Counted from the first letter of the stretch, positions 28,852 to 39,104 are shown. The stretch is 64,000 nt of DNA from Ricinus communis (GCF_019578655.1 NC_063259.1:28693277-28757276); one strand, 5' to 3'. A program made the numbers and translations. Notes: a model not told the origin generated them from the sequence alone.

Positions 28852-31385
28852 CTAGTCAAATGGATCAATCCGCGGGTCGTGTTCGCTTGCCATAGCCATT
28901 CCAGTGCAAAGGCATGTAGGGCACATGACCTGCCAATGATTTGGATACAAAAGGAGAGCATAATTCACAATATGAAAGTTGCACCTATTCCACCTGTTCA
29001 AACTTCTGTTCAAACATATTAGAAACTTTGCACGTGTCAGAAAAATGCTTGGTCGTTTTAGTTTAACTTCCTAGAGTAGTCCATGGTAAGGCAACCAAAA
29101 GAACTGCTATGCAATGAAAAACTATTTGTTTGAATCTTTACCATTTCCGAGAAGAAAAAGTATTAGGCTTGGAATCTCATAGTATCAACATAATTGGTGT
29201 TGTAGATTCTGCCCCATCTATACATGGATTCTTGGACTAAAGCATTGAGCAAGACAATTGCATTGGACTATATCGAGCACCAAACGTGAATCTATGACCT
29301 CTACCCAAAATCCCACACCAACAACCAAACATCCAAGCCAGGCTACCCTTGGCATTTATGAATTTTTATTTTAGGCTTCCTAGCCTCATCTTACCAATTC
29401 CTTTGGTAAACATTTTGCCATGTGTACTCTATAGTTATCTCCTAATGCATAATCATGAATCTAATCATCCCACCTAACCTGATGCAGAAAATCAGCTGGT
29501 AACTATCTAATCATACCTTTCCGGCTCCTGAGCAATTTGAACATCTTTCTGTTTTGGGTACTGGAAGTGGCTGGTCTCCACTACTGACTGTTGAAACAGG
29601 TTCAACGAGAACAAGTGCTCCAGTGCTTGAGCAACGAGCACAAGCAAGATACCCTGCATTCATCAGTATTGGAATGGAAATAAGTACCGTTAGCAAATTC
29701 CCCTCTAATGCATGATAAAAACCATATGTGCATGCTTATGATCATTTTTTGCAAGTTCCATCTCTACCCCAAGGGGAATTAAACAGGTCAATACAGATTG
29801 AATAATGTACTAATGATCATTACCGCATATGCAAGAAGGTGCAAGTACTTCAGTTTGCTGTATAGAGGCTCAAAATTTAAACAAGTGAAATAGAGAGGGG
29901 GATAGAGAGGATCCAGAACACACCAGTTCCAAGACAATATTTGCATCTTTTATGTTCCTGTTGTTTTACGTTGTTTATCTCAACTACCATCAAGGCTGAG
30001 ATCACCCCAACTGCTCCTCCGGAGAATGATGCCACTATAGGATCAACCTGACTGTAGATTACAATAGTTACATTAATAAGCAAGTTGATCATAACAACAA
30101 TTCTGTTTTTCAACATAATTTCACAGAGACTATAGCAAATATATCAAATCATGAACTAGAAGCCCATAGGAACTTTAGCTAGAAGCAAATCAATCTGAAA
30201 ATGATCAGAATTAAAACATATAAGTGGAACAGCACATCTACCATACCTCAATTGCATGGGGAGATGCACATTGCGGATAAAATCTTCATATGATGTTCCC
30301 CCTAGTCCCAGCTTGAGCTCCAACTGAAATGTTAAATAACATAAAATTAAAGAAGAAATAATGTTGCACCTCAGCTTAGTCGTAAAGCTCTGCCTTGATT
30401 ATGGGCGGGGTGTGCATTTTTGGTAAAGTTGTAATGCTGTCTTACAATACAGTGACTCATGGAACAAATACAATATACAAAAGTAAGAAGCATAGAATAA
30501 CTTACAGCGGGTGCCAAAAGGCCGCCAAAAATGATAATCCCAGCAATAAGAGAAAAACAAGTAGCATAATACAGCCTAAGATTAGCTGCACTCTGAAACC
30601 AAATAGAAACTAATCAACATCTTAAAATAGATAACATAATTAGAGAGAAAATGACAAGTAAAATCAGGTTGAGGTGAAGTTAAAGAATGGCAAGAAATGA
30701 CTATAAGGGCACTGGTATAATACCAAAGGAGGCAAGAAGGGGATGAATGATGGAAAATTAGGAAGCTCATTCTCTTGCTCTTCCTGTAATATCCCAAGTT
30801 CAGCATTCTTTATTCTCTGCTGTATCCTTAGCCTACGAACCTACAAATTTTCAATAATTAGTAACGTTTTTCTACAACATGATCAATTTAAATTCAAAGA
30901 ATTTAAAAAAAAAAACCTGTATAATAAGAAAGAGAAAAGAGAGTTACTTACCTCCTCCATATGTAAGAAAATTTTATTACGCCGACTTCGAATATTATCT
31001 TGAATTTCTTGCAGTTCCATTTTAGCAAAGTCTTGAACTGTTTCAGGCCCTTCTATTATACAAAATCTACACTCAAAATCACTAATTAGCATGTTATTAT
31101 GCTGAAACATTAAATTGGTGATCATCAGTTAATTGTAAATTCATCAAACTAAAAAATAGAGCCATTAAGAAAAAAGTGATACCCAGCAGCGTTTTTGTCA
31201 GAGTCGAAAGAAGAAGACGAAGGAGAAGAAGCATCAAGCTCAGAAGCCATAGATCGCCACTTGGAAATCAATTTGCGGTTAACATCTATAAATCTACCAG
31301 TGGAGTGATGTGGATTGTGAAGAACATGCAAGCATAGCGGTTTTACAGGGTAAGAAACCGCTAGAGCTCTGCCTAAAGTACCCAT
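28852..31385 (-). CDS. OR: ORANGE (OR), DnaJ-type zinc-finger plastid protein, 8 exons, 313 aa
   Basis: Exons on the minus strand: 31385-31183, 31066-30952, 30840-30724, 30592-30506, 30323-30247, 30051-29924, 29653-29517, 28929-28852. OR is a plastid holdase that stabilises phytoene synthase and promotes chromoplast formation and carotenoid storage (family knowledge). The protein has a transit-peptide-like start, the conserved Arg-rich segment IRSRRNKIFLHMEEVRRLRI (93-112), two membrane helices (about 149-174 and 203-227), and a C-terminal DnaJ-like cysteine-rich domain with four CxxC units (CKYCLGTG, CARCSSTG, CSNCSGAG, CPTCLCTG), ending in IDPFD. The J domain is absent, as is normal for OR. 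The Arg whose change to His gives orange tissue in melon lies in or beside the Arg-rich segment; arginines are kept there. Confidence 0.95.
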
Positions 31386-32072
31386 CTTTCAGTCCCCTCG
31401 CAATCTCTGTTTCTTCCTGGTGCGAATAATTTATCTCTCTCTATGTACGCATAGAATGAAAGTTGAAGATTCTGGTAGCGCTATTGAAATTCAAAAGGTG
31501 GAAATTTTTTATTGAGGGAGTGGGAGAGTAGAGACAAGACGAGCATTGAAGTTGGGTGCATTTCGCCGTTACCAAAGGATCTTCTTCTTCATTAGCTTTC
31601 TTGGTGGGAAGTGAGTTGGTCTGCCACGTGTAAGAACCACGTTGGTCATTCTGTTTTTTTTTTCCTCCTATTTTGTTTAAACATTAATTTTGGGTGGAGG
31701 CTATTTTTCCACTTTGTCCGACAGGGACGTTTTGCATGGATAAAATACACTCTTTCTATTTATTGATTAAAATAAATACTCCTCCTATTTTTCTTATTTG
31801 TTTTTTATTTATTTTATTAAGCATCTCAATTTGATGACTCTATTGATTCAAATATTATTAATGTATTAGAAGAAATATTGAATTATCCGCCTTTTATATT
31901 GATTCTATAGACATTTTAAATGATAAGGAACAAATATTTAACAATTAAAAAAAGTCTAAAGTGAGAAAAATAAATAAATAAAAATATAAGAATATCATGT
32001 TCTAGAATTAAGGTTATTAAATGCAAAAGAAAAAAAAAAAAAAAGGGCAAAAGCAAAAGCAAATAAATACAA
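31386..32072. other. ORANGE promoter region and spacer
   Basis: Non-coding upstream DNA of ORANGE (minus strand) and of the snoRNA transcript (plus strand). A perfect G-box core, CACGTG, lies at 31625-31630, 240 bp upstream of the OR start; G-boxes bind bHLH/bZIP factors, often light-linked. The rest is AT-rich with a poly(A) tract near 32030. Confidence 0.5.
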
Positions 32073-32085
32073 AGACTTGTCTAAA

Positions 32086-32206
32086 TGGGCTTGAACAGCA
32101 ATAGTGACAGTAGAGAGCTGCTATAGTTAAAGCCCTTTAAATAGGGGAAAGTTTAAGAGAAGCCCACCAAGAAAACCCTAGTTACCCGCTTCATGCTCCT
32201 ATAAAT
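32086..32206 (+). promoter_or_regulatory. Telo-box / site II / TATA promoter of the snoRNA cluster
   Basis: TGGGCT (32086-32091) and its reverse AGCCCA (32161-32166) are site II elements; AAACCCTA (32073+100, i.e. 32173-32180) is a telo-box; TATAAAT lies at 32200-32206. Site II plus telo-box is the known signature of plant ribosomal-protein and snoRNA gene promoters. No protein frame follows; the first C/D unit begins about 160 bp after the TATA box. Confidence 0.7.
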
Positions 32207-32368
32207 CAATCACATCCTCAGTCTCTCCATCATTAGCCACTATAGTCGCTTCGTTCCCTTCGCATGCATCTCTTTCTTCTTCTGTTTGAGAAAAATTATT
32301 TTCTGTCATTTCTTTTTTAAGTTAAGTTTGAAAAGCCAAACTGATTTTATTCCGAGAGAAGAGAGGAT

Positions 32369-32468
32369 CGCAGTGATGACTCAGGAATTTCAAGCTCAAC
32401 AGACCGGAATGCAGGCTTCTCTTCTTTATAGAGAATTTTGCGTGTCGACCTTCCCGCTGACCTGAGCG
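32369..32468 (+). ncRNA. C/D-box snoRNA, unit 1 (25S-directed, family A)
   Basis: C box GTGATGA (32373-32379 region) and D box CTGA (32462-32465) are closed by a short GC stem (CGC/GCG). The segment TCAAGCTCAACAG (32390-32402) is a perfect 13-nt complement of the conserved 25S rRNA sequence CTGTTGAGCTTGA. It is paralogous to the unit at 33718. The D' box is degenerate, so the methylated base cannot be called firmly. Confidence 0.7.
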
Positions 32469-32554
32469 TTCTTCTCTATCTCATATATCAGTTTCGTTAC
32501 ATCTAATCGTTCTATTGATTTTGATATTTTTGTCTTGAAATTTTTGGCGGTTGA

Positions 32555-32653
32555 GATTACAATGAGGATTTTCAGCTCCCTCTTCTGATTTAAGGTTGAG
32601 GAAATTAGCTGGCAGAATCGAACCTATAATTTTTTAGCCACTACTGAGTAATC
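32555..32653 (+). ncRNA. C/D-box snoRNA, unit 2 (18S-directed, family B)
   Basis: A perfect 6-bp terminal stem (GATTAC/GTAATC) flanks C box ATGAGGA, which differs from RTGATGA at one base, and D box CTGA (32644-32647). An internal D' box CTGA is at 32585-32588. The 10 nt just before D' (GCTCCCTCTT) pair with 18S rRNA GAGAGGGAGC (one G-U pair), predicting a methylated G five bases in. It is a close paralogue of the next unit. Confidence 0.72.
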
Positions 32654-32718
32654 TCTATCTCCATTTTCAATTTCTTAAAATTATGAGTAATCTGAGTCAA
32701 TTATTTTGGGAATTTAGG

Positions 32719-32817
32719 GTTTGCTATGAGGATTCACAGCTCCCTCTTCTGAGTTAATGAAGAGATTAGCTGGCAGAATCGAACCTATAACTTTGCTTTT
32801 GCCGCTACTGAGTAAAC
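32719..32817 (+). ncRNA. C/D-box snoRNA, unit 3 (18S-directed, family B)
   Basis: Paralogue of unit 2, 66 bp downstream. It has a terminal stem GTTTGC/GTAAAC with one G-U pair, C box ATGAGGA (32726-32732), D' CTGA (32749-32752) and D CTGA (32808-32811). The same 18S antisense element is kept at 32739-32748. The terminal stem changed in both arms relative to unit 2 yet still pairs, which supports selection on structure. Confidence 0.74.
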
Positions 32818-32881
32818 TCATTTCCCATCATTCTATCTATTTGGTCGATTTGTTGTATGTGTTGAATTAGAGGTGCATTTT

Positions 32882-32974
32882 GCGGATGGGGATGAAGCAA
32901 TATTTAAATAATCCAACACTTGATCTGAGACTTTAATAGTCAAGTGATGTTAACATTATCACTTCTGAATCCGC
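32882..32974 (+). ncRNA. C/D-box snoRNA, unit 4 (25S-directed)
   Basis: A perfect 6-bp terminal stem GCGGAT/ATCCGC flanks a C box GGGATGA (one mismatch) and D box CTGA (32965-32968). D' CTGA is at 32925-32928 and a C'-like TGATGT at 32945. AATCCAACACTTG (32910-32922) is a 13-nt complement of 25S rRNA CAAGTGTTGGATT; the five-base rule points to the second A of CCAAGUG as target. Confidence 0.75.
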
Positions 32975-33294
32975 TAATGGTTTTTCTTTAAAAATAAATT
33001 TAAGCCAAGATTTGAAATCGAGTAGTTCATTACAAGCCTTATTTTGAAATCACCAGTTTCCTGGTTCTACAAGCTGTGCATTTCCTAATGCCATGCATAT
33101 CATATCATTAAGTTTACACCAATGGAAATTTTTATTTATTTGTATGTACGATACAAAATAAATGTAATTGCTTTGATAGAATCCTTTTAATCTGAATCTG
33201 AAAAGTCTCTAATCAGACCGATTCCCTAAATGCCTTCCTGGATATTAAAGAAGTCTCTAATCCGGAAGAAATCAAAGAATTTCTTGGGAATCCT

Positions 33295-33340
33295 ACTAGA
33301 TCCAAGTTTGATGGTACATATCGGGATCTAGTTCTAGACA
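33295..33340 (+). other. Hairpin followed by ACA, possible H/ACA snoRNA 3' half
   Basis: ACTAGATCC (33295-33303) and GGATCTAGT (33324-33332) form a perfect 9-bp stem around a 20-nt loop, and ACA follows at 33338-33340. The position inside a snoRNA cluster makes an H/ACA RNA possible, but a clear 5' hairpin, H box and guide pocket were not seen. Confidence 0.25.
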
Positions 33341-33512
33341 TCATTGAAGTTTTATGTTATAAATGATTCAGTGTAAAACTATTGATTCTAACTGAAAGAT
33401 TCACAAATTTGTTTTGGCTATCCGTTTATTTGATTGTTGTGATCTTAGAATGTCCATTCATGTGGGTTCTTAAATCCCCAATAAGTGTTGTTCTTTCTCC
33501 TCTGGTGTCCGA

Positions 33513-33607
33513 ATCATCAAATGATGAAACTTGGAATATCTTAGGACACCTTCCTACATAGCTTTAATAGCTATGGATGAGAATAGCGTTTCCGTTCTGA
33601 TGATGAT
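33513..33607 (+). ncRNA. C/D-box snoRNA, unit 5 (25S-directed)
   Basis: A perfect 7-bp terminal stem (ATCATCA/TGATGAT) flanks C box ATGATGA (33521-33527) and D box CTGA (33597-33600). ATCTTAGGACACCT (33538-33551) is a perfect 14-nt complement of 25S rRNA AGGTGTCCTAAGAT. A C'-like ATGGATGAGA lies near 33573. This is one of the strongest units in the cluster. Confidence 0.8.
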
Positions 33608-33717
33608 GATAACAACTTTCTAGTTGTCTGTTTTGTGTTTCTGTGGAAAATGATTTTTTTTTGCTTGGCTCCTCTTGTAATTGTGGGCTTGTTGCTGTTG
33701 GTTGTATGCACAATAGT

Positions 33718-33812
33718 TCGCAATGATGATTTTTAAAATTCAAGCTCAACAGACCGGATTACAAGCTTACTCTCTTTGGGAAGTTTGTATGTCGATAACC
33801 AGCACTGAGCGA
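33718..33812 (+). ncRNA. C/D-box snoRNA, unit 6 (25S-directed, family A)
   Basis: Paralogue of unit 1, with terminal stem TCGC/GCGA, C box ATGATGA (33723-33729) and D box CTGA (33805-33808). The antisense element TCAAGCTCAACAG (33740-33752) and the following ACCGGA are kept exactly, while most of the 3' half has diverged. Confidence 0.75.
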
Positions 33813-34650
33813 TCTATTAGCCGGCCAACATGCATATTATTTTCGATTCTGGTCGTCAATATATATTAGATCTTGCCTATTATTTTATACCGTTAAGTGG
33901 ACTGTTTAGTGGGTAATTAGTTCTTCCTATAACGGCGTTATTGCTCTCTGCAATTCCTTGGGATCAGGCATAATGGAGCAACAAAATAATTCAATTTGGT
34001 TCGTAAATGTGGTATTCCTGCAGTTTTAAAAACAGGATGATAAATGTTTTCCTGGATCTGAAAATTTTAAAGTGGTCACTGGCAAACCTTAGGCGTTGCT
34101 AGTTGCTGATCTCATTGACAGAATTTTTAAATGTTGGGAATGTCAGTTTTCCGGAAAAATTTTAAATAAAAAAAATAGAATTGTGTTTATTTTTGTTTTT
34201 TCTTTTAGAATCAAAATAGAAAATATTTTTTTTTTATATTTTTAAAATTATAACTTAATTTTTTTAAAAAAAAATTGTTTTATAAAAAGCCATTTGAAAA
34301 TAAAGAATTTTTATTTTATTTATTTCAAGTTTATTTTTTATATTTAAAATTTTACTTAAATAAAAAAAAATTAAAGTAAACATATTTTACAAATTTTTAA
34401 TTAAAATGAGAAGTTTTTATTTTATTTAAAAATAAAAAAAAATGTAAAAAAAATTCTCTCCAAGTAAACATCCTAATGGAGTGAGTTGTATTTTATCCTT
34501 TTTACCATAATAGGAATCTCAACATAAGTGCTGGAGGTGAAGAGTGCGGTGGTAGTTTGGTTTGGCATCATAGCAAGCGTGAGTCTTTTCTGTGATTGAA
34601 GGTTAAGAGCAGTCAGTTTGGATAGCACGGGATGCTGGATGGGCGAGATT
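33813..34650. other. AT-rich spacer after the snoRNA cluster
   Basis: No gene is recognised. The stretch 34180-34450 is extremely A/T-rich with long runs of A and T. A possible seventh C/D-like element near 34035 was considered and not accepted. Confidence 0.4.
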
Positions 34651-34654
34651 CCTA

Positions 34655-35835
34655 GTTTTGGAAAGGCATTCTGGAAGATGGATACCCCCCCAAAGCTTAT
34701 AACTTTCTTGTGGAGAAGTTGAAATGTCCAAAACTATTAAAGAAGCTGGAATGTACTATCAGTTATTCTTTAGTGCTCCGAAATGAGGTCCCGAGATCAA
34801 CTCAGTCAATAATAGATTTAGATTCAGTTAGGTGGCATAGTTAATTCAGATGCAGCATTTTCAGCAGTTTCGGAAAAGCAAAGTTATCTTCTGTGAGCAA
34901 AAACAGTGCTGTTATTGTGGTTGATGCAGGAACTAGGAACGCTATTTGTTCTTCCCCTCTTGTAGCAGAGACTGTTGCTCTCGGTGATGCATTCAGTTGG
35001 GCAAGCTATCTCTAATTTCCTAAGATAGCTTGTGAGATTTGATTCCTTGGTGGTGATCAATTTCAATTACTGCTCTTTTGTGTTTCTACTTAGACTGTGT
35101 AGGTTAGCAAATTTGCTTTCTAAGCATGATTCTTTCATATTAGTCCTTGTTGGATATGTATTAGTTTCGAGATTAACAGGAAAAGCCCCTCCTAATGGAT
35201 GTTAACCTGATTCAATTCAATGAGTTTATCATTCTTGACAATAGAGAAAAAGAATCACAGCTCTCGATGGCAAACTTGTGAAGATTGTCTACTACTTCAA
35301 TTCCGAGTTTGAAAAAAATGAGTTATATCATTAACTTTCTGTTGCGGTTTTTCCAATGATTATTGGGCCGTCGTTTTAAGAATTCTGGAACCTTTTAGGC
35401 AACGGGGGATATTGGATAGATGGGCAACTATGGAGTTTCAACAACTTTGTACGTTTTGGCTTATTTATTCGCTATTTTTGAAAAAGAAAATTAGAAATTT
35501 AGTGCTTCTCTGTGAAAAAAGTTATAAAAATTAATTAAAATTATTAAATTTTTATTCTAGGTAATTAGGCCATGTTACAGGTTTGGTTTTTCTTTTATGA
35601 CCTTTAAATGTTAATAAAACCACATTGTATCTCGAATTGCTCTAGTTCTTCAGAAATAAAATAAATTTTACATTGATTGTTGGTGGCCAGATTGGTAAGA
35701 TCAGAGTTTTCAATGGAAGACTACTCCGGTAGTTGATGAGATTAGACACCTTTATAATAGTCCCAAAACATTTTCTTTTGTTCGTAAATAGTGGCTAATT
35801 GTGCAGCTGTAAGTGATTGGACATCGCCAATAAAC
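34655..35835 (+). pseudogene. Decayed LINE ORF2 tail: zf-RVT and RNase H remnants
   Basis: Three remnants occur in the order found at the end of plant non-LTR retrotransposon ORF2. Near 34660-34725 a frame reads AFWKMDTPPKLITFLWR, like the zinc-binding RT-tail domain (W..PPK...FLWR). At 34909-35020 a frame contains VVDAGTRNAI and SSPLVAETVALGDAFSWA, like the RNase H (RVT_3) core. Near 35770-35820, FSFVRK and a frame-shifted ANCAA match the end of that domain. Stops, a frameshift and about 700 bp of unrelated DNA between the last two pieces show it is dead. Confidence 0.55.
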
Positions 35836-38800
35836 TCTTAGGCAGATGGTATTATCGATCGCACTATGTCATTAAATTAGCAATCGAGAAACATTTAGTT
35901 GCAGCCTCTTTAGATGGAGATTTTTCAAAGTTTTAGAACCTTGTTTGGAGAAAAAGTAGTATATTCATGAGGTAATGTTTTGAAACTTTTTAAACACCTC
36001 TAATATTCTTCAAATCTCAACCCATCAAATCAGTGTGCTGAGAAGGAGAAGGTGTAGTATTTGCAGTTGTATCAAAAAAGACTAACACATGCAGATCAAG
36101 ACGGAGATGAAACAAACAGAACTGTAAGAAAAAGTTTATCTTCTCTGTATTTAGATAGACTTCAAGGCATTGCCCTCAAAAGATAGTTAAAAAAAGGTTC
36201 AACACAAGAAGGGCATCATTGTGTTGATTTTTTTTAAATGGAAGTTTTTCACTTGAGGCTAAAATCAAAAAGAAAAATATCTGAAAAACAAAAAAAAAAA
36301 GAAAAATTGTTGGACGGACCTTAGCACTATCAGTACTCCACTTAAAATCTTGCTTGCCACTTTGTCTAGGGAACTCTTAATGGTATGTATTTAGCTGCTA
36401 ATTTTAGACATGTCTACAAATTTGATCATCAAAAAATATCTGAACCCACAATTGGATTATGCAAAATGGGGACTAGTTATGATAAAGGAAACCAACACAA
36501 TTGCATTTGCACAAGATGATAAATTGATTATAGCAAGTGGCAGCTCCCACTCTATAATCAGAATATTCGTGCATATTTCATATTCCCTTTGATACGAGGC
36601 ACACGGATGATTGCAAGGAGCATGCTTTTACTCTTTTTCTCAATCTACAATACGTGTGATATAAAATTCTTAGACCTATTGGGAGGCAGACTGCCTCATG
36701 CTTACCTAAACTTTATTACATTTTTTTACCTCAACATATAGATATAGTAAAGGTAATCCTAAAGACTAAAATTCTCTTTTAAAGAAACAATTTAAAAATT
36801 AATCATATAATATAAATATATTTGAAATTTAATTGAAATGGTAAAAATATTTATTTTTAAAAATTAATTTTTTTTTGTGAATAAACATAACAATATTACA
36901 TAAGCAGGCAAGATCTTGTCAGAGTACATTAGGCTTAAGAATGATTAGGTAAGGAAATGCAAATTGCACCACTTGTTCCGTCAATCGCGCCAATCAAGAA
37001 AGAGAAAGAGAAGAACAAAAATAATAATTTTATAAATTGCAATTGCACATGTATTGGGCTAATACACTAGAGTGACCCGTTGAAGTTAGTGAGTTATGGT
37101 CCAACTTGAGACTGAGAGGGGGTCTAATTTGACACTTGCCAAAGCTGGATGCATGCTCACTGCCCCCACACGGTTTTGGGCTATTGAAATATCCATTTCG
37201 TCGTATCCTCGACGGCCCCTATAACGTTGCAATAGTGTGCATGCGATCCCAGTTACAGGTGGTGTACCTAAACTGTGTGCCCCCTAGATTCTGGACATGT
37301 CCAAACTTAAGTCAATATTTACATTTTCACAAAATCACAAGTTTTGAGGGATGTAAATTAGAGCATGCCCTCCATCTTTTTTGGACCTCCACATCCATCT
37401 ATTCCATTCAAAATTCAAAACTAAATTTTTAAGTTAATAGATCCCTAATTGATAAAGTAAAGGAAACACTCTCTGCCAAACTAAGTTAATCCTGTCAGAT
37501 ATTTTTATAATTTTAATTTGTGGTCCTAAATGAATATGTGTTTGAGCTAAGATATCATCGCAAGTGCAAAACAGATATCACATTAGACAAATAGAGACTT
37601 AAAACAGGTACAAAATACCCCCCCGCTAAAATTGGAAAGCATGTACACGTGTCTGGTTTCACGTCGTATTCATGAAAGAATTAAATTTAGATTACTCCAG
37701 TACAAGAATGCAGATGTCAAAAAATCATATTTGCCACTATATCACGAAAGCAAGTAAAAAAAGGTTCTTTTTGCAACTGCCCAACAAATAAATCCATTAT
37801 TACCTGCTGAGGTTAGGCTTTCACTATATTTTTGTGTCCATGCTTCTGTTGCCACTTGCCTCTGGTGGCATGGCCGGCCGGTTATAAAAGCTACTGCCAC
37901 TAAATGGTTCATGGGTTTTGGACCTACTTTCTAATTCTTTTCGAATTTTCTGTTCCTCCAGTGTAGTTTTCCTGATTCATCCTGCTTCAGGATCAATCTT
38001 TAGATTTCGAGGGCAATTTCACGAAAAAATAAAGTCCCAAGTGTTTCCACCATCTTGACCAAGTTATTCAAGTCGTATTTATACTTTTTTCAGAGAAGAG
38101 CAAGTACCATTTATCCTCGGTTGAAACTATACATCATCAAATGTTACTAAATTATCTACCTTAAATATAAGGATATCATTGCTTAATTTATTATGATCTA
38201 TTAGAAAAGAAAAATTCATTTATTCAAACTTAATTTTGAAATCAATTTTTTTAATAAGGAGTTTAGTTTTTGTTTCCTTACAAATTTAAATAATTCTTTT
38301 ATCTTCCAAATACAATCAACTCCCTTATATTTATAGTGTTTGATCTTTAAATATATCAATTACTAAAGAATTAGAAGTAATTTTATAGAAGTTTTGATGA
38401 TACTGGAAGCCGTATCTAACACAGATCAAGAATACGAAAAATGGAAAGTTGTGCTGCAAAACTGTTATTCATATTCTTTAACATTTAACTAAGAGGCAAA
38501 ACCTTTAATTTTGGATAAGGAATGAAAGCAACTTTTCACAAAACCAATATATAATTAAAAGTACTTCCACTGCCGAATGATTGCACCCCGAATACATAGT
38601 GGATATTCACAAATGATACTGATAACCTTGAGGATTGAGATCGATCAGCTTAAAGTCCTAGAAGACCCTTCTTTCTTTCTTCATATGCTGTTCTTGTCTT
38701 GATGATGCTTTCCAGATTTAACCAAGCTAGCTAATTAATTACATTTTTTTTACTATTATTTATAAAGTTAAATCATGATAAGTGCAAGTGATGTGGTCAC

Positions 38801-38979
38801 GAAGCAATTTACTGATCAGGAAATATTTTAGTTGTGAGGCGGTGGTGCAAATGTGGCAAAATGGCAGCAGCAGTGATTGCTGAGTTAAATTCTTGTGTCT
38901 ACTGTCTCCACATGTGCACTATCGGAAAAGGAGAGTTTAAAACAATCACGAGTGGCCTCTTGTCAACATCAGAATCCAC
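35836..38979. other. Long intergenic stretch without a recognised gene
   Basis: About 3.1 kb of AT-rich DNA. Open frames at 36410-36592 and 37136-37432 have no recognisable domains. The part at 37000-37450 is a little richer in G+C, as is common in old transposon remnants, but no ends or motifs were found. Confidence 0.4.
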
Positions 38980-38987
38980 TATAAATA
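38980..38987 (+). promoter_or_regulatory. TATA box of the glycine-rich protein gene
   Basis: TATAAATA lies 118-125 bp upstream of the start codon, giving a predicted transcript start near 39010 and a leader of about 95 nt. Motif and position only. Confidence 0.6.
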
Positions 38988-39104
38988 CCCACCACTTTCA
39001 TGCACCTCAAAATCATAACGTGCACTAACACAACTTTAGGTTTCCATCATAATCCTCTACTCTCTCACAGGCATAATTCAAAACCCAAGAATTTCAATAA
39101 AATA

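Larger units (their letters stand above)
32230..33812 (+). ncRNA. Predicted polycistronic snoRNA precursor
   Basis: From the putative start near 32230 to the last recognised unit, the DNA contains six C/D-box snoRNA-like units on the plus strand and no protein-coding frame of note. Plants commonly express snoRNAs as clusters from one RNA polymerase II promoter, with processing of each unit. Boundaries of the precursor are inferred; the 3' end could lie further right. Confidence 0.6.

Noticed and set aside
34034..34115. Possible seventh C/D-box snoRNA (ATGATAA ... CTGA)
   Set aside because: The C box is imperfect, no flanking stem was found, and I could not match any rRNA segment to the candidate guides.
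37136..37432. 98-codon open frame
   Set aside because: No domain, no start context or splice partners; the surrounding DNA looks intergenic.
39000..39104. Upstream in-frame ATG for the glycine-rich protein
   Set aside because: It lies at the predicted transcript start and would place 35 hydrophilic residues before a clear signal peptide.
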